From Frateuria aurantia DSM 6220 (GTDB lineage Bacteria > Pseudomonadota > Gammaproteobacteria > Xanthomonadales > Rhodanobacteraceae), in the NCBI RefSeq assembly GCF_000242255.2, contig NC_017033.1, positions 1,798,001 through 1,862,000 on the forward strand: a stretch of 64,000 nucleotides of DNA, written 5' to 3'. Numbering within the stretch: position 1 is the stretch's first letter; each line of letters starts with the position of its first letter. The notes under the pieces were generated by a model that worked only from the letters and a program-made list of their open reading frames with translations, was not told where the DNA came from and made no database searches. The translations under genes and the position numbers were made by a program. Below are positions 7,864 through 18,376 of this stretch, in pieces.

Positions 7864-9534
7864 ATGTGTTCGATTTTTGGCATGTTTGATCTGCATCCCG
7901 GTGATGATCTGCTGGCGCTGCGCCAGCAGGCGCTGGCCTTGTCGCAGCGGCAGCGGCATCGCGGCCCGGACTGGAGTGGCGTGTATGTGGCGCCCGAGGT
8001 GATTCTGGTCCATGAGCGTTTGGCGATTGTCGATCCGGCCAGCGGTTCGCAGCCGCTGCGGTCGCGGGACGGGCGGCTGGCACTGGCGGTGAATGGCGAA
8101 ATCTACAACCATCGCGAACTGCGGGCAGCCAGCGACTACGACTTCACCACCGGCTCGGACTGCGAAGTCATCAATGCCTTGTATCTGGCCGGGGATGCCG
8201 ATCTTGCCAACAAGCTCAACGGCATTTTCGCCTTTGCCTTGTGGGATGGCGAGTCCCGCCGCTATATGATTGCGCGCGATCCGATCGGGGTCTGCCCCTT
8301 GTACTGGGGGCATGATGCGCAAGGTCGCCTGCTGGTGGCCTCGGAGCTGAAGTCGCTGTCCGGCATCTGTGCCGACGTGGCCGAATTTCCGGCCGGTCAT
8401 ATCTATGACAGCGCCAGCGGTGAGCTGCGGCAATATTATCAGCGACCGTGGCGCGACTATGCCGTCGTCCAGGGCAGGCCGGCCGACAGGGCCGCCCTGC
8501 GGCAGGCGTTCGAGCAGGCCGTGCACCGGCAGTTGATGACGGATGTCCCCTATGGGGTATTGCTCTCGGGCGGGCTGGACTCCTCGCTGGTGGCTGCCTG
8601 TGCCGCCCGTTTCGCCCGCGAGCGGATCGAGGATGATGATCGCAGCGAAGCCTGGTGGCCGCGGCTGCACTCGTTTGCCATCGGCCTGGAAGGCTCGCCG
8701 GATCTGGCGGCGGCCGAACGCGCGGCACAGGCGCTGGGCACGGTGCATCACGGTTTTGTCTACAGTTTCGAAGAAGGTCTGGATGCCTTGCCCGAGGTCA
8801 TCCGGCATATCGAGACCTATGATGTCACCACCATCCGCGCATCCACCCCGATGTATCTGCTGGCCAGACGGATCAAGGCGATGGGGGTGAAGATGGTGCT
8901 GTCCGGCGAGGGCTCGGACGAAATCTTCGGCGGCTATCTGTATTTCCACAAGGCGCCCTCGGCCGAGGCCTTCCACGAGGAGCTTGTGCGCAAACTCGAT
9001 GCCTTGCACAGCTATGACTGCCTGCGTGCCAACAAGTCGATGATGGCCTGGGGCGTCGAGCCACGGGTGCCGTTCCTGGATCGCGAGTTCATGGATGTCG
9101 CCATGGGCTTTGACGCGGCCGACAAGATGGCCGGCGGCGGCCGGATGGAAAAGGCGGTGCTGCGCGAGGCCTTCGAAGGGGCCTTGCCGGACGAGATTCT
9201 CTGGCGTCAGAAGGAGCAGTTCAGTGACGGGGTGGGCTACGGCTGGATCGATGGCCTGAAAGCCCATGCCGAAGCCCAGGTCAGCGATCGGGAATTCGCG
9301 GCGGCGGCGGCACGTTTCCCGCACAACCCGCCGGCTACCAAGGAGGCTTATTACTACCGGGCCGTGTTCGAGCAGTTCTATCCCGGTCCGGCGGCCGCCG
9401 CGACCGTGCCGGGCGGCAAATCCATCGCCTGTTCCTCGCCGGCCGCCATCGCCTGGGATCCGGCCTTTGCCACAGCCGCCGATCCATCGGGGCGGGCGGT
9501 GCAGGGGGTGCATCTGCAGGCGAGCCCTGCCTGA
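7864..9534 (+). CDS. asnB: Asparagine synthetase B, glutamine-hydrolysing
   Basis: 556 residues, like E. coli AsnB (554). It makes asparagine from aspartate, ATP and glutamine in the cytoplasm. Residues 1-200 are the class II glutamine amidotransferase domain starting MCSIFG with the nucleophile Cys2 and the RGPD and NGEIYNH motifs; the synthetase domain contains the pyrophosphate loop LLSGGLDSS near residue 235 and LSGEGSDEIFGGY. Start: AAGGGG six bases before the ATG. The upstream leader peptide and terminator suggest attenuation by asparaginyl-tRNA supply. A C-terminal tail rich in Ala/Pro is slightly longer than usual. Confidence 0.96.
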   Translation: MCSIFGMFDLHPGDDLLALRQQALALSQRQRHRGPDWSGVYVAPEVILVHERLAIVDPASGSQPLRSRDGRLALAVNGEIYNHRELRAASDYDFTTGSDCEVINALYLAGDADLANKLNGIFAFALWDGESRRYMIARDPIGVCPLYWGHDAQGRLLVASELKSLSGICADVAEFPAGHIYDSASGELRQYYQRPWRDYAVVQGRPADRAALRQAFEQAVHRQLMTDVPYGVLLSGGLDSSLVAACAARFARERIEDDDRSEAWWPRLHSFAIGLEGSPDLAAAERAAQALGTVHHGFVYSFEEGLDALPEVIRHIETYDVTTIRASTPMYLLARRIKAMGVKMVLSGEGSDEIFGGYLYFHKAPSAEAFHEELVRKLDALHSYDCLRANKSMMAWGVEPRVPFLDREFMDVAMGFDAADKMAGGGRMEKAVLREAFEGALPDEILWRQKEQFSDGVGYGWIDGLKAHAEAQVSDREFAAAAARFPHNPPATKEAYYYRAVFEQFYPGPAAAATVPGGKSIACSSPAAIAWDPAFATAADPSGRAVQGVHLQASPA

Positions 9535-9636
9535 GCGGTGCGTGGCAGGTGATGGACGGATTTTGAATCGGTATCACCGAGCCGCGTGTCCTGAACCGAT
9601 CCGGTCGCCATCGGGGCAGGCGGCCGGATCCCTCGC

Positions 9637-9642
9637 TATACT
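9637..9642 (+). promoter_or_regulatory. Possible -10 box for the dsbG-like gene
   Basis: TATACT lies 44 bases before the chosen start codon in the gap after asnB. I see no good -35 box at the right distance, so only the -10 is proposed. Confidence 0.3.
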
Positions 9643-9685
9643 GTCTGATCACACCCGGTGGTTGATGGAAAGTCTCAGGATGCGC

Positions 9686-10480
9686 ATGTTGAACAGGTAC
9701 GCCTTGCTGGCCGCGGCCGGCTTTTTGCTGATGGGCTGCAACAAGGTCCAGAGCAATCCCACGCCATCGGCCACGGCCGGCTCCACGGTGCCGGCCCCGA
9801 TCCAGGCGCTGGCCAAGGCGGGCGGCATCGAAATCACCGGATCCATGGATGCCCCGCAGGGCTATCAGGGTTTTCTGGGCCGTTATCATGATCAGCCGGT
9901 ACCGGTCTATCTTTTGCCCGACGGCCAGCATGCCGTGATCGGCAGCCTTTATGACGCCAAGGGGGGCGATCTGACCTCCGGCCCTTTCCGTGACGCGCTC
10001 ACGCCCAGGCTGGATGCCGGTCTGTGGAGCTCGCTGGAGAAAACCGCCTGGGTCGCCGAGGGCAGCAATCACCCCAAGCACATCGTCTATGTGTTCACCG
10101 ATACCGAGTGCCCGTATTGCCATCGGCTGTGGCAGGCCACCCAGCCCTATCTGCAGCAGGGTGATGTGCAGATCCGCAACATCATCGTCGCAGTGATCGC
10201 GCCGCAGAGTCTGGGCCGCGGCGCGGCGGTGCTGGCTGCAGCGGACCCGCATGCGACCTATGTGGCGCATGAGCAGCATTTCCGCGACAACAGTCCGGTG
10301 CAGGTGCTCAAGGATGTGCCGGAGGCGATCCGCAAAAAGATCGACGGCAACGAGGCCTTGATGGACAAGCTCGGCATCGACGGTACCCCGACGCTGCTGT
10401 ATCAGGATGCCAAGGGCACGATCCGGATGGTGCCGGGCATGCCTTCGGCGGCTACCTTGAAGACCATTTTCGGCAGCTGA
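9686..10480 (+). CDS. dsbG: DsbG/DsbC-type thiol:disulfide isomerase, lipoprotein
   Basis: 264 residues. The N-terminus is a lipoprotein signal with lipobox LLMGC near residue 17, so the protein is probably anchored in the envelope facing the periplasm. A DsbC/DsbG-type dimerisation region precedes a thioredoxin fold with active site CPYC (TECPYCHR) and the cis-proline GTPTLLY. It would reduce or isomerise wrong disulfides or protect single cysteines. CAGGA precedes the ATG at 9686 by five bases; ATGs at 9665 and 9680 are in frame. DsbG rather than DsbC is suggested by the lipoprotein form and length, but the two are hard to separate. Confidence 0.85.
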   Translation: MLNRYALLAAAGFLLMGCNKVQSNPTPSATAGSTVPAPIQALAKAGGIEITGSMDAPQGYQGFLGRYHDQPVPVYLLPDGQHAVIGSLYDAKGGDLTSGPFRDALTPRLDAGLWSSLEKTAWVAEGSNHPKHIVYVFTDTECPYCHRLWQATQPYLQQGDVQIRNIIVAVIAPQSLGRGAAVLAAADPHATYVAHEQHFRDNSPVQVLKDVPEAIRKKIDGNEALMDKLGIDGTPTLLYQDAKGTIRMVPGMPSAATLKTIFGS

Positions 10481-10512
10481 GCGGCGGCGACTTGATCGCC
10501 TCGCTGATCTGA

Positions 10513-10518
10513 TAAAAT
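10513..10518 (+). promoter_or_regulatory. Possible -10 box for prfB-lysS
   Basis: TAAAAT stands out in a short AT-rich patch between dsbG and prfB. A TTGATC hexamer lies 15 bases upstream (10492-10497), a spacing shorter than ideal. Confidence 0.4.
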
Positions 10519-10551
10519 AAGCCGTTTGAATCCACCGACCGCATGGCAGTT

Positions 10552-11677
10552 ATGATCGAGACCAATCCCATCCAGGCGCAGATTTCCGACCTCATCGAGC
10601 GCGTAGCCTTGCTTAGGGGGTATCTTTGACTACCCTTCCAAGAGCGAGCGTCTGGAAGAAGTAAATCGCGAACTGGAAAGCCCCAGCGTCTGGGATGACC
10701 CCGCGCGTGCCCAGGAACTGGGCCGCGAGCGTGCCCGGCTGGCGACCATCGTCAACGGCATTGACGAGCTGGGCTCGGGGCTGGACGATGCCGGCGAACT
10801 GCTGGAGATGGCGGCCGCCGACGGTGACGAAGACACCGTCAACGCCATCGTCGGCGATGTCGCCGCACTGGAGGCCCGCGTCGGCAAGCTGGAATTCCAG
10901 CGCATGTTCTCCGGCAAGATGGATGCCTGCAACGCGTTTATCGACATCCAGGCCGGTGCCGGTGGCACCGAGGCCCAGGACTGGGCCGAAATGCTGCTGC
11001 GCATGTATCTGCGCTGGTGCGAATCCCGCGGCTGGAACACCGAGCTGCTGGAAGTCAGCGGCGGCGACGTGGCCGGCATCAAGTCGGCGACCTTCCGGGT
11101 CGAAGGCGATTATGCCTATGGCTGGCTGAAGACCGAGATCGGCGTGCACCGGCTGGTCCGCAAGAGCCCGTTCGACTCCGACAATCGCCGCCACACCAGT
11201 TTCACCTCGGTGTTCGTGTCGCCGGAAGTCGATGACGACATCGAAATCGACATCAATCCGGCCGACCTGCGTACCGATGTGTACCGCTCCAGTGGGGCCG
11301 GCGGTCAGCACGTCAACAAGACCGAATCGGCGGTGCGTATCACCCACGTGCCGACCGGCGTGGTCGCGGCGTGCCAGACCGAGCGCAGCCAGCATGCCAA
11401 CCGCGACCGCGCGATGAAGATGCTGAAAGCCAAGTTGTACGAGCTGGAAGTGCAGAAGCGCAATGCCGAAAAGGATGCGCTGGAAGCCTCCAAGTCCGAT
11501 ATCGGCTGGGGTAGCCAGATCCGCAACTACGTGCTGGACCAGAGCCGGATCAAGGATCTGCGCACAGGCATCGAACGCACCGATACCCAGAAAGTGCTGG
11601 ATGGCGACCTCGACGAATTCGTCGAGGCCAGCCTGAAATCGGGCCTGGATGCTGGCGCAAAGCGCCTTGACGCCTGA
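10552..11677 (+). CDS. prfB: Peptide chain release factor 2 with programmed +1 frameshift
   Basis: 374 residues after frameshifting. Translation starts at ATG 10552 (or 10543, MAVM), reads 25 codons to CTT, meets TGA at 10627-10629 and shifts +1 to continue at GAC 10628. RF2 recognises UGA and UAA; when it is scarce the slow TGA allows the shift, giving autoregulation. The product has the stop-recognition tripeptide SPF (RKSPFDS) and the peptidyl-hydrolysis GGQ motif ([11 protein letters not shown]). lysS follows, as in E. coli. Reading the gene without the shift would give only a 25-residue peptide. Confidence 0.97.
10615..10630 (+). promoter_or_regulatory. prfB programmed frameshift signal
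   Basis: The sequence AGGGGGTATCTTTGAC is the canonical RF2 recoding site: an internal Shine-Dalgarno AGGGGG, three bases, then the slippery CTT followed by TGA and C. It is the same 16-base string as known in E. coli. Confidence 0.95.
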
Positions 11678-11685
11678 TCGCCCAC

Positions 11686-11714
11686 GGTCTCCGGGGCCGC
11701 TGTCCCCGGAGACC
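11686..11714 (+). repeat. Hairpin between prfB and lysS
   Basis: GGTCTCCGGGG (11686-11696) and CCCCGGAGACC (11704-11714) form a perfect 11-pair stem with a seven-base loop. No U-run follows, so it is more likely an RNA-stability or pausing element inside the prfB-lysS transcript than a strong terminator. Confidence 0.7.
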
Positions 11715-11749
11715 ATCAATACACGCAAGCCTTCAAAGACACCAAGACC

Positions 11750-13276
<1,527 letters not shown>

Positions 13277-13299
13277 TCGCTTCCCGTCTCTGAACACTG

Positions 13300-13335
13300 A
13301 AGCCCGGACACGCTGCAAGGCCGTCCGGGCTTTTT
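13300..13335 (+). terminator. Terminator after lysS
   Basis: AAGCCCGGAC (13300-13309) pairs with GTCCGGGCTT (13323-13332), followed by TTTG. A typical rho-independent terminator 24 bases after the lysS stop. Confidence 0.9.
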
Positions 13336-13679
13336 GTTGGCCATATTCGCCGTGCCGGAGCGGGGAGGCTGCCAACCGGTTCCGGATGTGGGTGATGATG
13401 CCATGGCATGCTTCCCAGCATGTGCGGAGGCCAGTTCCGGTGGCACACTCGTACGCAAAGTGACCTCGCAGGATGTCAGGCCACTTCTGCAGATGGCGAT
13501 TGCTGCCGCCTCGCGGCTACGGTTGTGCACGGTGTCTTTGCCATCACCTTCGTGCGATGCTGTCTCCGATTGAGCATCCCGAAAAACCTCGCCAAGCGCA
13601 CCTGTCGGCATCATTGAATCCATGAGTCGCGTGATTTCATGGGCGGGAATTCGGGGTTGATGGGGATTCCCGTTATTGC
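13336..13679. other. Intergenic region without recognised gene
   Basis: A 344-base stretch between the lysS terminator and the broken protease-like gene. If that gene once had a catalytic domain, this is where it would have been, but I see no serine-protease motif in any frame here. Confidence 0.5.
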
Positions 13680-14327
13680 TCATCTGCTGATCTGGTGGAT
13701 CAGACGGCTTGAATGTCTATCGACTCGAACAGGTGCCTCCACCATCTGCCTGGCGATGTCGTGCCATGACCTGGCCTGGGAGGGGCTGCCGTAAACATCC
13801 AGCACGACTTCGCCTGTTCTCTGGTCGGCGTAAATCCCTTGCAGTCCGGGCACGGCGGCCTTCAGGTCGGACATATGACGTTCAATCAAATCCTGCAATT
13901 CCCGCAGGGTGTGGCTTGCGCCGCCTGTAATGGTGACGGGTGCATCGTCAGGCAGGTACTTTGATGCATCGATCGCCTCCTGGGCAGAAGCTTTCAGGCG
14001 CACGACAAGATGGGTTTCAGACCTGTGAGTGATGTAAAGGCCAGCTCATCGATCTGCGTATTTAGCCTTCAGTTCAGAGGCAAGCGTGGACAGAAGATCT
14101 TCATCCTTCAGATGTCTGGCCGCCTGTTCTGGCGTGAGCTGTCCGGATCTGGCGATATCCTTGGCGTCATCCATCATGGTTTGATGTCTTGCCTCCCCGG
14201 ATGCTGACGATGGCGTCCGGGCAACAGGGTTTTGGCCGCCAGGATCTGCGGCAGCTCCTGGCGAGATGCAAGCCATGCCAAGCAGCAGGATGGTCGTGCC
14301 GGAGCGGGTCCGGGAGGGGTGGTTCAT
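13680..14327 (-). pseudogene. Broken secreted protein resembling a serine-protease propeptide
   Basis: Reading leftward from an ATG at 14327, a signal peptide (GTTILLLGMACISPGAAA) and about 94 codons end at an in-frame TGA (14046-14048). The same frame continues without another stop for 122 codons to 13680. The part after the TGA contains AGLYITHRSETHLVVRLKA and VPGLQGIYADQRTGEVVLDV, which resemble the propeptide of alpha-lytic/streptogrisin-type proteases (a family resemblance from memory). No catalytic His-Asp-Ser domain follows. So this looks like a truncated gene with a nonsense mutation. Alternatively a GTG at 14003 starts a separate 107-residue protein. Confidence 0.55.
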
Positions 14328-14658
14328 GGCTCTTCCGACAGGAAGGGACAGGAAGACCATTCTGTTCCGGGTTTACGCCTAGTTATGGTCAAGATGTCGT
14401 GGAAGATGTGTTTGCATGCCGGCTTTCCGTGGTTCCCGGAAAATATTTCAGTCCAGATACTGTCGACAGACGCCATTCTGGATGCAATTGCCAAGGACGG
14501 CGACGACGTGGGCCGTCGATGCAAGCCGAACCGGCTATTGGATTCACGACTTCCTCATGCGCTCTTCGTCTTTGGCTCATCGGCACCTGGCTTAGGATAA
14601 AGGCCTTGGACAGGGATGTTCGCGCCATACGGAAGCTGTGCGATATGGAGCAAGGACG
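14328..14658. other. Intergenic region
   Basis: 331 bases between the divergent protease remnant and the small membrane protein gene. Presumably promoters for both; no distinct gene or strong regulatory motif seen. Confidence 0.4.
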
Positions 14659-15009
14659 ATGACCACCGACAGGGAAGCCGAAAAGCAGGCCCGGCTGCGC
14701 GAGCTTTTCATTCATTATCTGCTGGGATGGGGAGCGTGGCTGGCTTCCATGCTGGTGGCCTATGTGTTGTTCACGATTGCCCACTGGTTTGGCGCCAAGG
14801 AGGCGATCTTCTCGCTGCTGCCTTGGCTGGCCTATCTTGGCGTGGGTTTTGCGCTGACCAAGTACTGTCTGCCGCGGTATATCGATTTTCATCCGGTGTG
14901 GAAGACCATCGACAATCTGGTGGGCGTGAAACTGCGCGGAATATTCCTGTGGCCGTTGTTCTATCTGGTATTGCTGTTCAAGCTGGGTTTCCTGCATGTG
15001 ATGCGTTGA
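14659..15009 (+). CDS. Small integral membrane protein, function unknown
   Basis: 116 residues. A charged, Glu/Arg-rich N-terminus (about 20 residues) is followed by three likely membrane segments (around residues 23-44, 55-72 and 92-112). The ATG at 14659 has GGAG and AGGA just upstream; an ATG at 14638 is in frame but less well placed. I do not recognise the family. It faces the convergent transporter gene downstream with a 36-base gap. Confidence 0.7.
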   Translation: MTTDREAEKQARLRELFIHYLLGWGAWLASMLVAYVLFTIAHWFGAKEAIFSLLPWLAYLGVGFALTKYCLPRYIDFHPVWKTIDNLVGVKLRGIFLWPLFYLVLLFKLGFLHVMR

Positions 15010-15045
15010 AGCAGCACCGAGGCGGAGTTCAAGGGATATCTGGTC

Positions 15046-16080
15046 TCAATGCCGATGCCGGTGATGCAGATCCGGGTAATGCGCATGGCTGTGGCGCAGC
15101 GGAGCATGGCGGTGCGGATGGCTGTGCCATTCGCCGGGTGGATCATCGGGCTGGTGAGCGTGCTGATGATGTTCGTCATGACGATGGCGGTGTTCGTGTT
15201 CCATCGGTTCGTGTTGATGTTCGTGGGCATGGTCTTCCAGCAGATGCAGGCCGACTCCGAGGGCCATCAGCAGGGCGGCCAGTATCATGAGTCCGGTCAG
15301 CGGCTGGTGCAGGATCGCGACGGCAAACGCGGCACCGGCAAAAGGGGCCAGCGCGAAGTAGGCGGCGCTGCGGGCGGCACCCAGGCCGCGGCTGGCCAGG
15401 ATATACAGCACCAGGCTCAGGCCATAGGCCAGCAGGCCCAGCAGCATGGCGGTCAGGCTGATGCCGATGGCGGGCAGAGCATGGCCGGCGGCAACGGCCA
15501 GCAGCAGATTCCAGGGGCCGGCGATCAGGCCTTTCAGCATCGCCAGCCGGACCGGATCGGCATGGGATAGTCGGTTGGTGGCATTGTTGTCGATGCCCCA
15601 GCACAGACAGGCAGCCGTGATCAGCCAGCCGCCCTGGCTGGCATGGCCCTGACCCTGCCAGCTGAGGCACAGGCTGCCGGCGACAATCGCCAACGCTCCC
15701 AGCAGCAGACGCCGGTCAACGGCTTCGCGCAGGATCAGCCAGGCGATCAGCAAGGTGGCGACGCTCTCGAGGTTCAGCAGCAGTGAGCCGCGCGCCGCAT
15801 CCGTGTGTTGCAGTCCTTCCATCAGCAGCCAGGGGCCGAGCAGGCCGCCGCAGATCACCATCAGGCCGAGAGCAGGCAGATCCTTGCGTCGCAGCGGGGC
15901 TTCCTGTCCCTGGGACGGACGCCATAGCCGCCACAACGCCAGTCCCGAACCTGAGCCCAGATACAGCAGGCCAGCCAGCATCTGCGGACTGGTGTCATTC
16001 AGCAACAGTCGGGCAAGCGGGGCCCCGAAGCCGAACAGCAGGGCCGAGACGATGGCGAAGATAATGGCGGGGGAAGACAT
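15046..16080 (-). CDS. EamA/DMT-family transporter with a His-rich C-terminal tail
   Basis: 344 residues. Ten hydrophobic segments arranged as two EamA repeats fill residues 1-280, the drug/metabolite transporter fold of the inner membrane. The last 63 residues are cytoplasmic-type, soluble and contain 23 histidines with repeated HxH pairs (HEHRHRHDEHH, HSHPHRHAP, LHHRHRH). Such tails usually bind divalent metals, so a role in metal efflux or metal-gated transport is possible, but the core gives no substrate. Similar tails occur in other DMT proteins, so this is a subfamily, not an accident. Confidence 0.85.
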   Translation of the reverse strand: MSSPAIIFAIVSALLFGFGAPLARLLLNDTSPQMLAGLLYLGSGSGLALWRLWRPSQGQEAPLRRKDLPALGLMVICGGLLGPWLLMEGLQHTDAARGSLLLNLESVATLLIAWLILREAVDRRLLLGALAIVAGSLCLSWQGQGHASQGGWLITAACLCWGIDNNATNRLSHADPVRLAMLKGLIAGPWNLLLAVAAGHALPAIGISLTAMLLGLLAYGLSLVLYILASRGLGAARSAAYFALAPFAGAAFAVAILHQPLTGLMILAALLMALGVGLHLLEDHAHEHQHEPMEHEHRHRHDEHHQHAHQPDDPPGEWHSHPHRHAPLRHSHAHYPDLHHRHRH

Positions 16081-16416
16081 AAAGGGCGGGGTAGGGGCGG
16101 GGCTTTCATTGTGCCATGCCGGCCATGCAGACGAGGACCTCTTGTGCAGAGGGTGACCGTCCGGCGAACAGCCGATGCCTTTGCCGCCTGCGGCGGTCCT
16201 GATGTTGACGAAGTTGGCGGCGGCCGCGTGATTGCATGGTGCAGAGTCATCGTCATGATCGCGCGGGGCAGGCCTGCCAGCGTAGCGAGGCTATTCTGCC
16301 CCGCATGAAGCCGGTTCGCCAACATGGGAGGTCGCGTAAAATCCTGGGGGTAGGACTTGATCCTGCGGCCGTTTGGTCGCACCGTGGCAGGATATCTTGA
16401 GTCGAGGAGAAGCGTG
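16081..16416. other. Intergenic region
   Basis: 336 bases between the divergent DMT transporter and the royal-jelly-like gene. A purine-rich ribosome site lies at its right end. No other gene or clear regulatory motif recognised. Confidence 0.4.
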
Positions 16417-17628
16417 ATGGCGGTTTTCTGCAAACGGGTGGCACCATGGCTGGCGCTGGGAGCGATGGCCATGGTGCCTGCGGCCGGTGCGGCCACGGCG
16501 GCGGCCGGCAGTACCCAGTCACCGCCTGCGCCGTTGACCACGGCCGGTCCGGCCGAAGTGGTGGCCTCGTTGCCGGATACCGAGGCTGCCGGTGTGGCGG
16601 TGACGCCCGAAGGACGCTTGTTCCTGACCCTGCCGCGGGTGGGTGTCAATCATCGTGACGCCTCGCTGGTCGAGATCGTCAATGGCAAGCCGGTGCCCTT
16701 TCCCGACGTGATGACGACGGTGGACCCGCAGCTGCTGCTGCGCGGCCGGGGGCCGGGCACGGCTGTGCGTCCTTACAGTGACTGGATCGTCTCGCCGCTG
16801 GGACTGACCCGCGTCGGCCATACCTTGTGGGTACTGGACGAAGGCAAGCGTGCCGGCATCGAGGGTATCCCCGATGGCGCCGCCAAGCTGGTCGCCATCG
16901 ACATTCCTTCGCGCAAGGTGATCAAGACCATTGTCTTCCATCATCCTTTTCTGCGGGACACGATGCAGCTGAACGATCTGCGTGTCGATCCCAGTCATGG
17001 CGAGCAGGGCACGGTATTCATTTCCAACAACGGTTTCGCCAAACCGGACAGCTCGATCATTGTCGTCGACATAGCCACCGGACATATGCGCGAGGTATTC
17101 CGCAACGCGCCGCAGGTCTCGCCAGCACCGGGCTTCATGAGCTATGTCGAGGGCCAGCCGTGCGCCTACAGTCTGGAGCATCCCTGCATGCCGCAGGGCG
17201 GAGTCAATGGCATCGAACTGTCGAACGATCACCAGACCCTGTACTGGTCGATTCCTACGAATCCCGAGTACTACAGCATTCCGACCGCAGCCCTGAGCAA
17301 TCAGGACCGCCTGGAGTCCTCGTTGCGCAAGGCGATCCACCCCGAGGGGCAGACCGTCTCCAATGGCGGCATGGCCATCGATCCGGACGGCAATCTGTAT
17401 TTTGGTGATGCCTCGCGCTATGCCATTCTTGGCAAGAGTCCGCAGGGGACGTTTTCGCTGGTCGCCCATGACGGTCGCCTGATCTGGCCGGATGGCCTGG
17501 TGGTGCAGAATGGCTGGCTCTACGTCAGCATTGGCCAGTGGCAACGGGTGCCGGGTCTGCATCAGGGGCATGATCTGCGGCATGGTCCTTATCAGGTGCT
17601 GCGCTTCAAACTGGGGGCGGGACATTGA
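16417..17628 (+). CDS. Secreted major-royal-jelly/yellow-type protein
   Basis: 403 residues. An N-terminal signal peptide (hydrophobic core, cleavage near AAGAA) precedes a beta-propeller-like protein with family pieces such as YSDWIVSPLGLTR, MQLNDLRVDP, FISNNGFAKPDSSIIVVD and GGVNGIELSNDHQTLYW. These match the MRJP/yellow family (Pfam MRJP), in bacteria periplasmic or secreted proteins of uncertain enzymatic role. The start at 16417 follows GAGGAGAAG. A hairpin lies right after the stop. Confidence 0.82.
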   Translation: MAVFCKRVAPWLALGAMAMVPAAGAATAAAGSTQSPPAPLTTAGPAEVVASLPDTEAAGVAVTPEGRLFLTLPRVGVNHRDASLVEIVNGKPVPFPDVMTTVDPQLLLRGRGPGTAVRPYSDWIVSPLGLTRVGHTLWVLDEGKRAGIEGIPDGAAKLVAIDIPSRKVIKTIVFHHPFLRDTMQLNDLRVDPSHGEQGTVFISNNGFAKPDSSIIVVDIATGHMREVFRNAPQVSPAPGFMSYVEGQPCAYSLEHPCMPQGGVNGIELSNDHQTLYWSIPTNPEYYSIPTAALSNQDRLESSLRKAIHPEGQTVSNGGMAIDPDGNLYFGDASRYAILGKSPQGTFSLVAHDGRLIWPDGLVVQNGWLYVSIGQWQRVPGLHQGHDLRHGPYQVLRFKLGAGH

Positions 17629-17633
17629 GCCTC

Positions 17634-17668
17634 GGCGGATGCCGGTGCCGATCACGCCGGCATCCGCC
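17634..17668 (+). terminator. Hairpin after the royal-jelly-like gene
   Basis: GGCGGATGCCGG (17634-17645) pairs with CCGGCATCCGCC (17657-17668), 12 perfect pairs with an 11-base loop. Only GCTTGG follows, so termination would be weak or factor-assisted. Confidence 0.65.
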
Positions 17669-17713
17669 GCTTGGATTAGAATGCAGGTTCTTGATTGACA
17701 GCAGGCACGAACA

Positions 17714-18019
17714 ATGAAGTGGTATCTGATTCTGGCGCATGACGCGCCGGGCAGTCTGTCCGCAAGGCAGGAGGCCCGTCCCGCCCATCTGGCCCGGCTG
17801 GAAGTGCTGCAGGGCGAGCAGCGCCTGCTGGCCGCCGGTCCGCTGCCGGCCAGTGATACCGAGGCTCCGGCCATTGCCGGTTTCAGCGGCAGCGCCATCA
17901 TTGCCGCGTTCGATTCCATCGATGAGGCGAAGGCCTGGGCCGATCTGGATCCCTATGTGGCGGCGGGTGTGTATGACCATGTCGAGATCAAGCCGTTCCT
18001 GAAGGTGTTCCCGCAGTGA
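17714..18019 (+). CDS. yciI: YciI family protein
   Basis: 101 residues, the length of E. coli YciI. It is a small dimeric ferredoxin-like fold protein; the N-terminus [15 protein letters not shown], with the conserved His9 and Asp10, and the [17 protein letters not shown] segment are characteristic. The biological role of the family is not settled. The stop overlaps the start of the bolA-like gene (GTGA), so both are co-translated. Confidence 0.9.
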   Translation: MKWYLILAHDAPGSLSARQEARPAHLARLEVLQGEQRLLAAGPLPASDTEAPAIAGFSGSAIIAAFDSIDEAKAWADLDPYVAAGVYDHVEIKPFLKVFPQ

Positions 18020-18273
18020 CGAATCCCATGGTCGAAACGATCCGCGAGCGGATCCAGCAAGGTCTCGGTCCGGTGGAGCTGGAGGTTCTGGATGAAGGTC
18101 ACAAGCATGCCGGGCATGCCGGTGCCGGCAAGGGCCACTTCCATGTCCGGGTGGTCAGTGCGGCCTTTGCGGGCAAGCTGCCGTTGCAGCGGCACCGAAT
18201 GGTCTATGCCACCGTCGAGGATCTGATGAATCACGGGATTCATGCATTGTCCATCGACGCGGCGGTGCCCTGA
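18016..18273 (+). CDS. bolA: BolA family protein
   Basis: 85 residues. The BolA fold is visible from the helix [11 protein letters not shown] through [12 protein letters not shown] to the helix-turn [17 protein letters not shown] and the ending HALSIDA. BolA proteins act with monothiol glutaredoxins in iron-sulfur cluster handling and can bind DNA. It starts at GTG 18016, overlapping yciI by four bases, an arrangement common in Xanthomonadales. Confidence 0.9.
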   Translation: MTNPMVETIRERIQQGLGPVELEVLDEGHKHAGHAGAGKGHFHVRVVSAAFAGKLPLQRHRMVYATVEDLMNHGIHALSIDAAVP

Positions 18274-18376
18274 GCCGGCAGCAGAGTGGCAGCCCGGTCG
18301 TTCGCCGCCATAGCGGCGTTCGGCCGGATCAGGCCGGACCCGGGTCCGGATCGGCGGGGATTCTGGCGGGTGGTCC

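Noticed and set aside
10808-11677. prfB starting at an internal ATG (289 residues)
   Set aside because: The true gene begins upstream and is joined by the programmed +1 frameshift.
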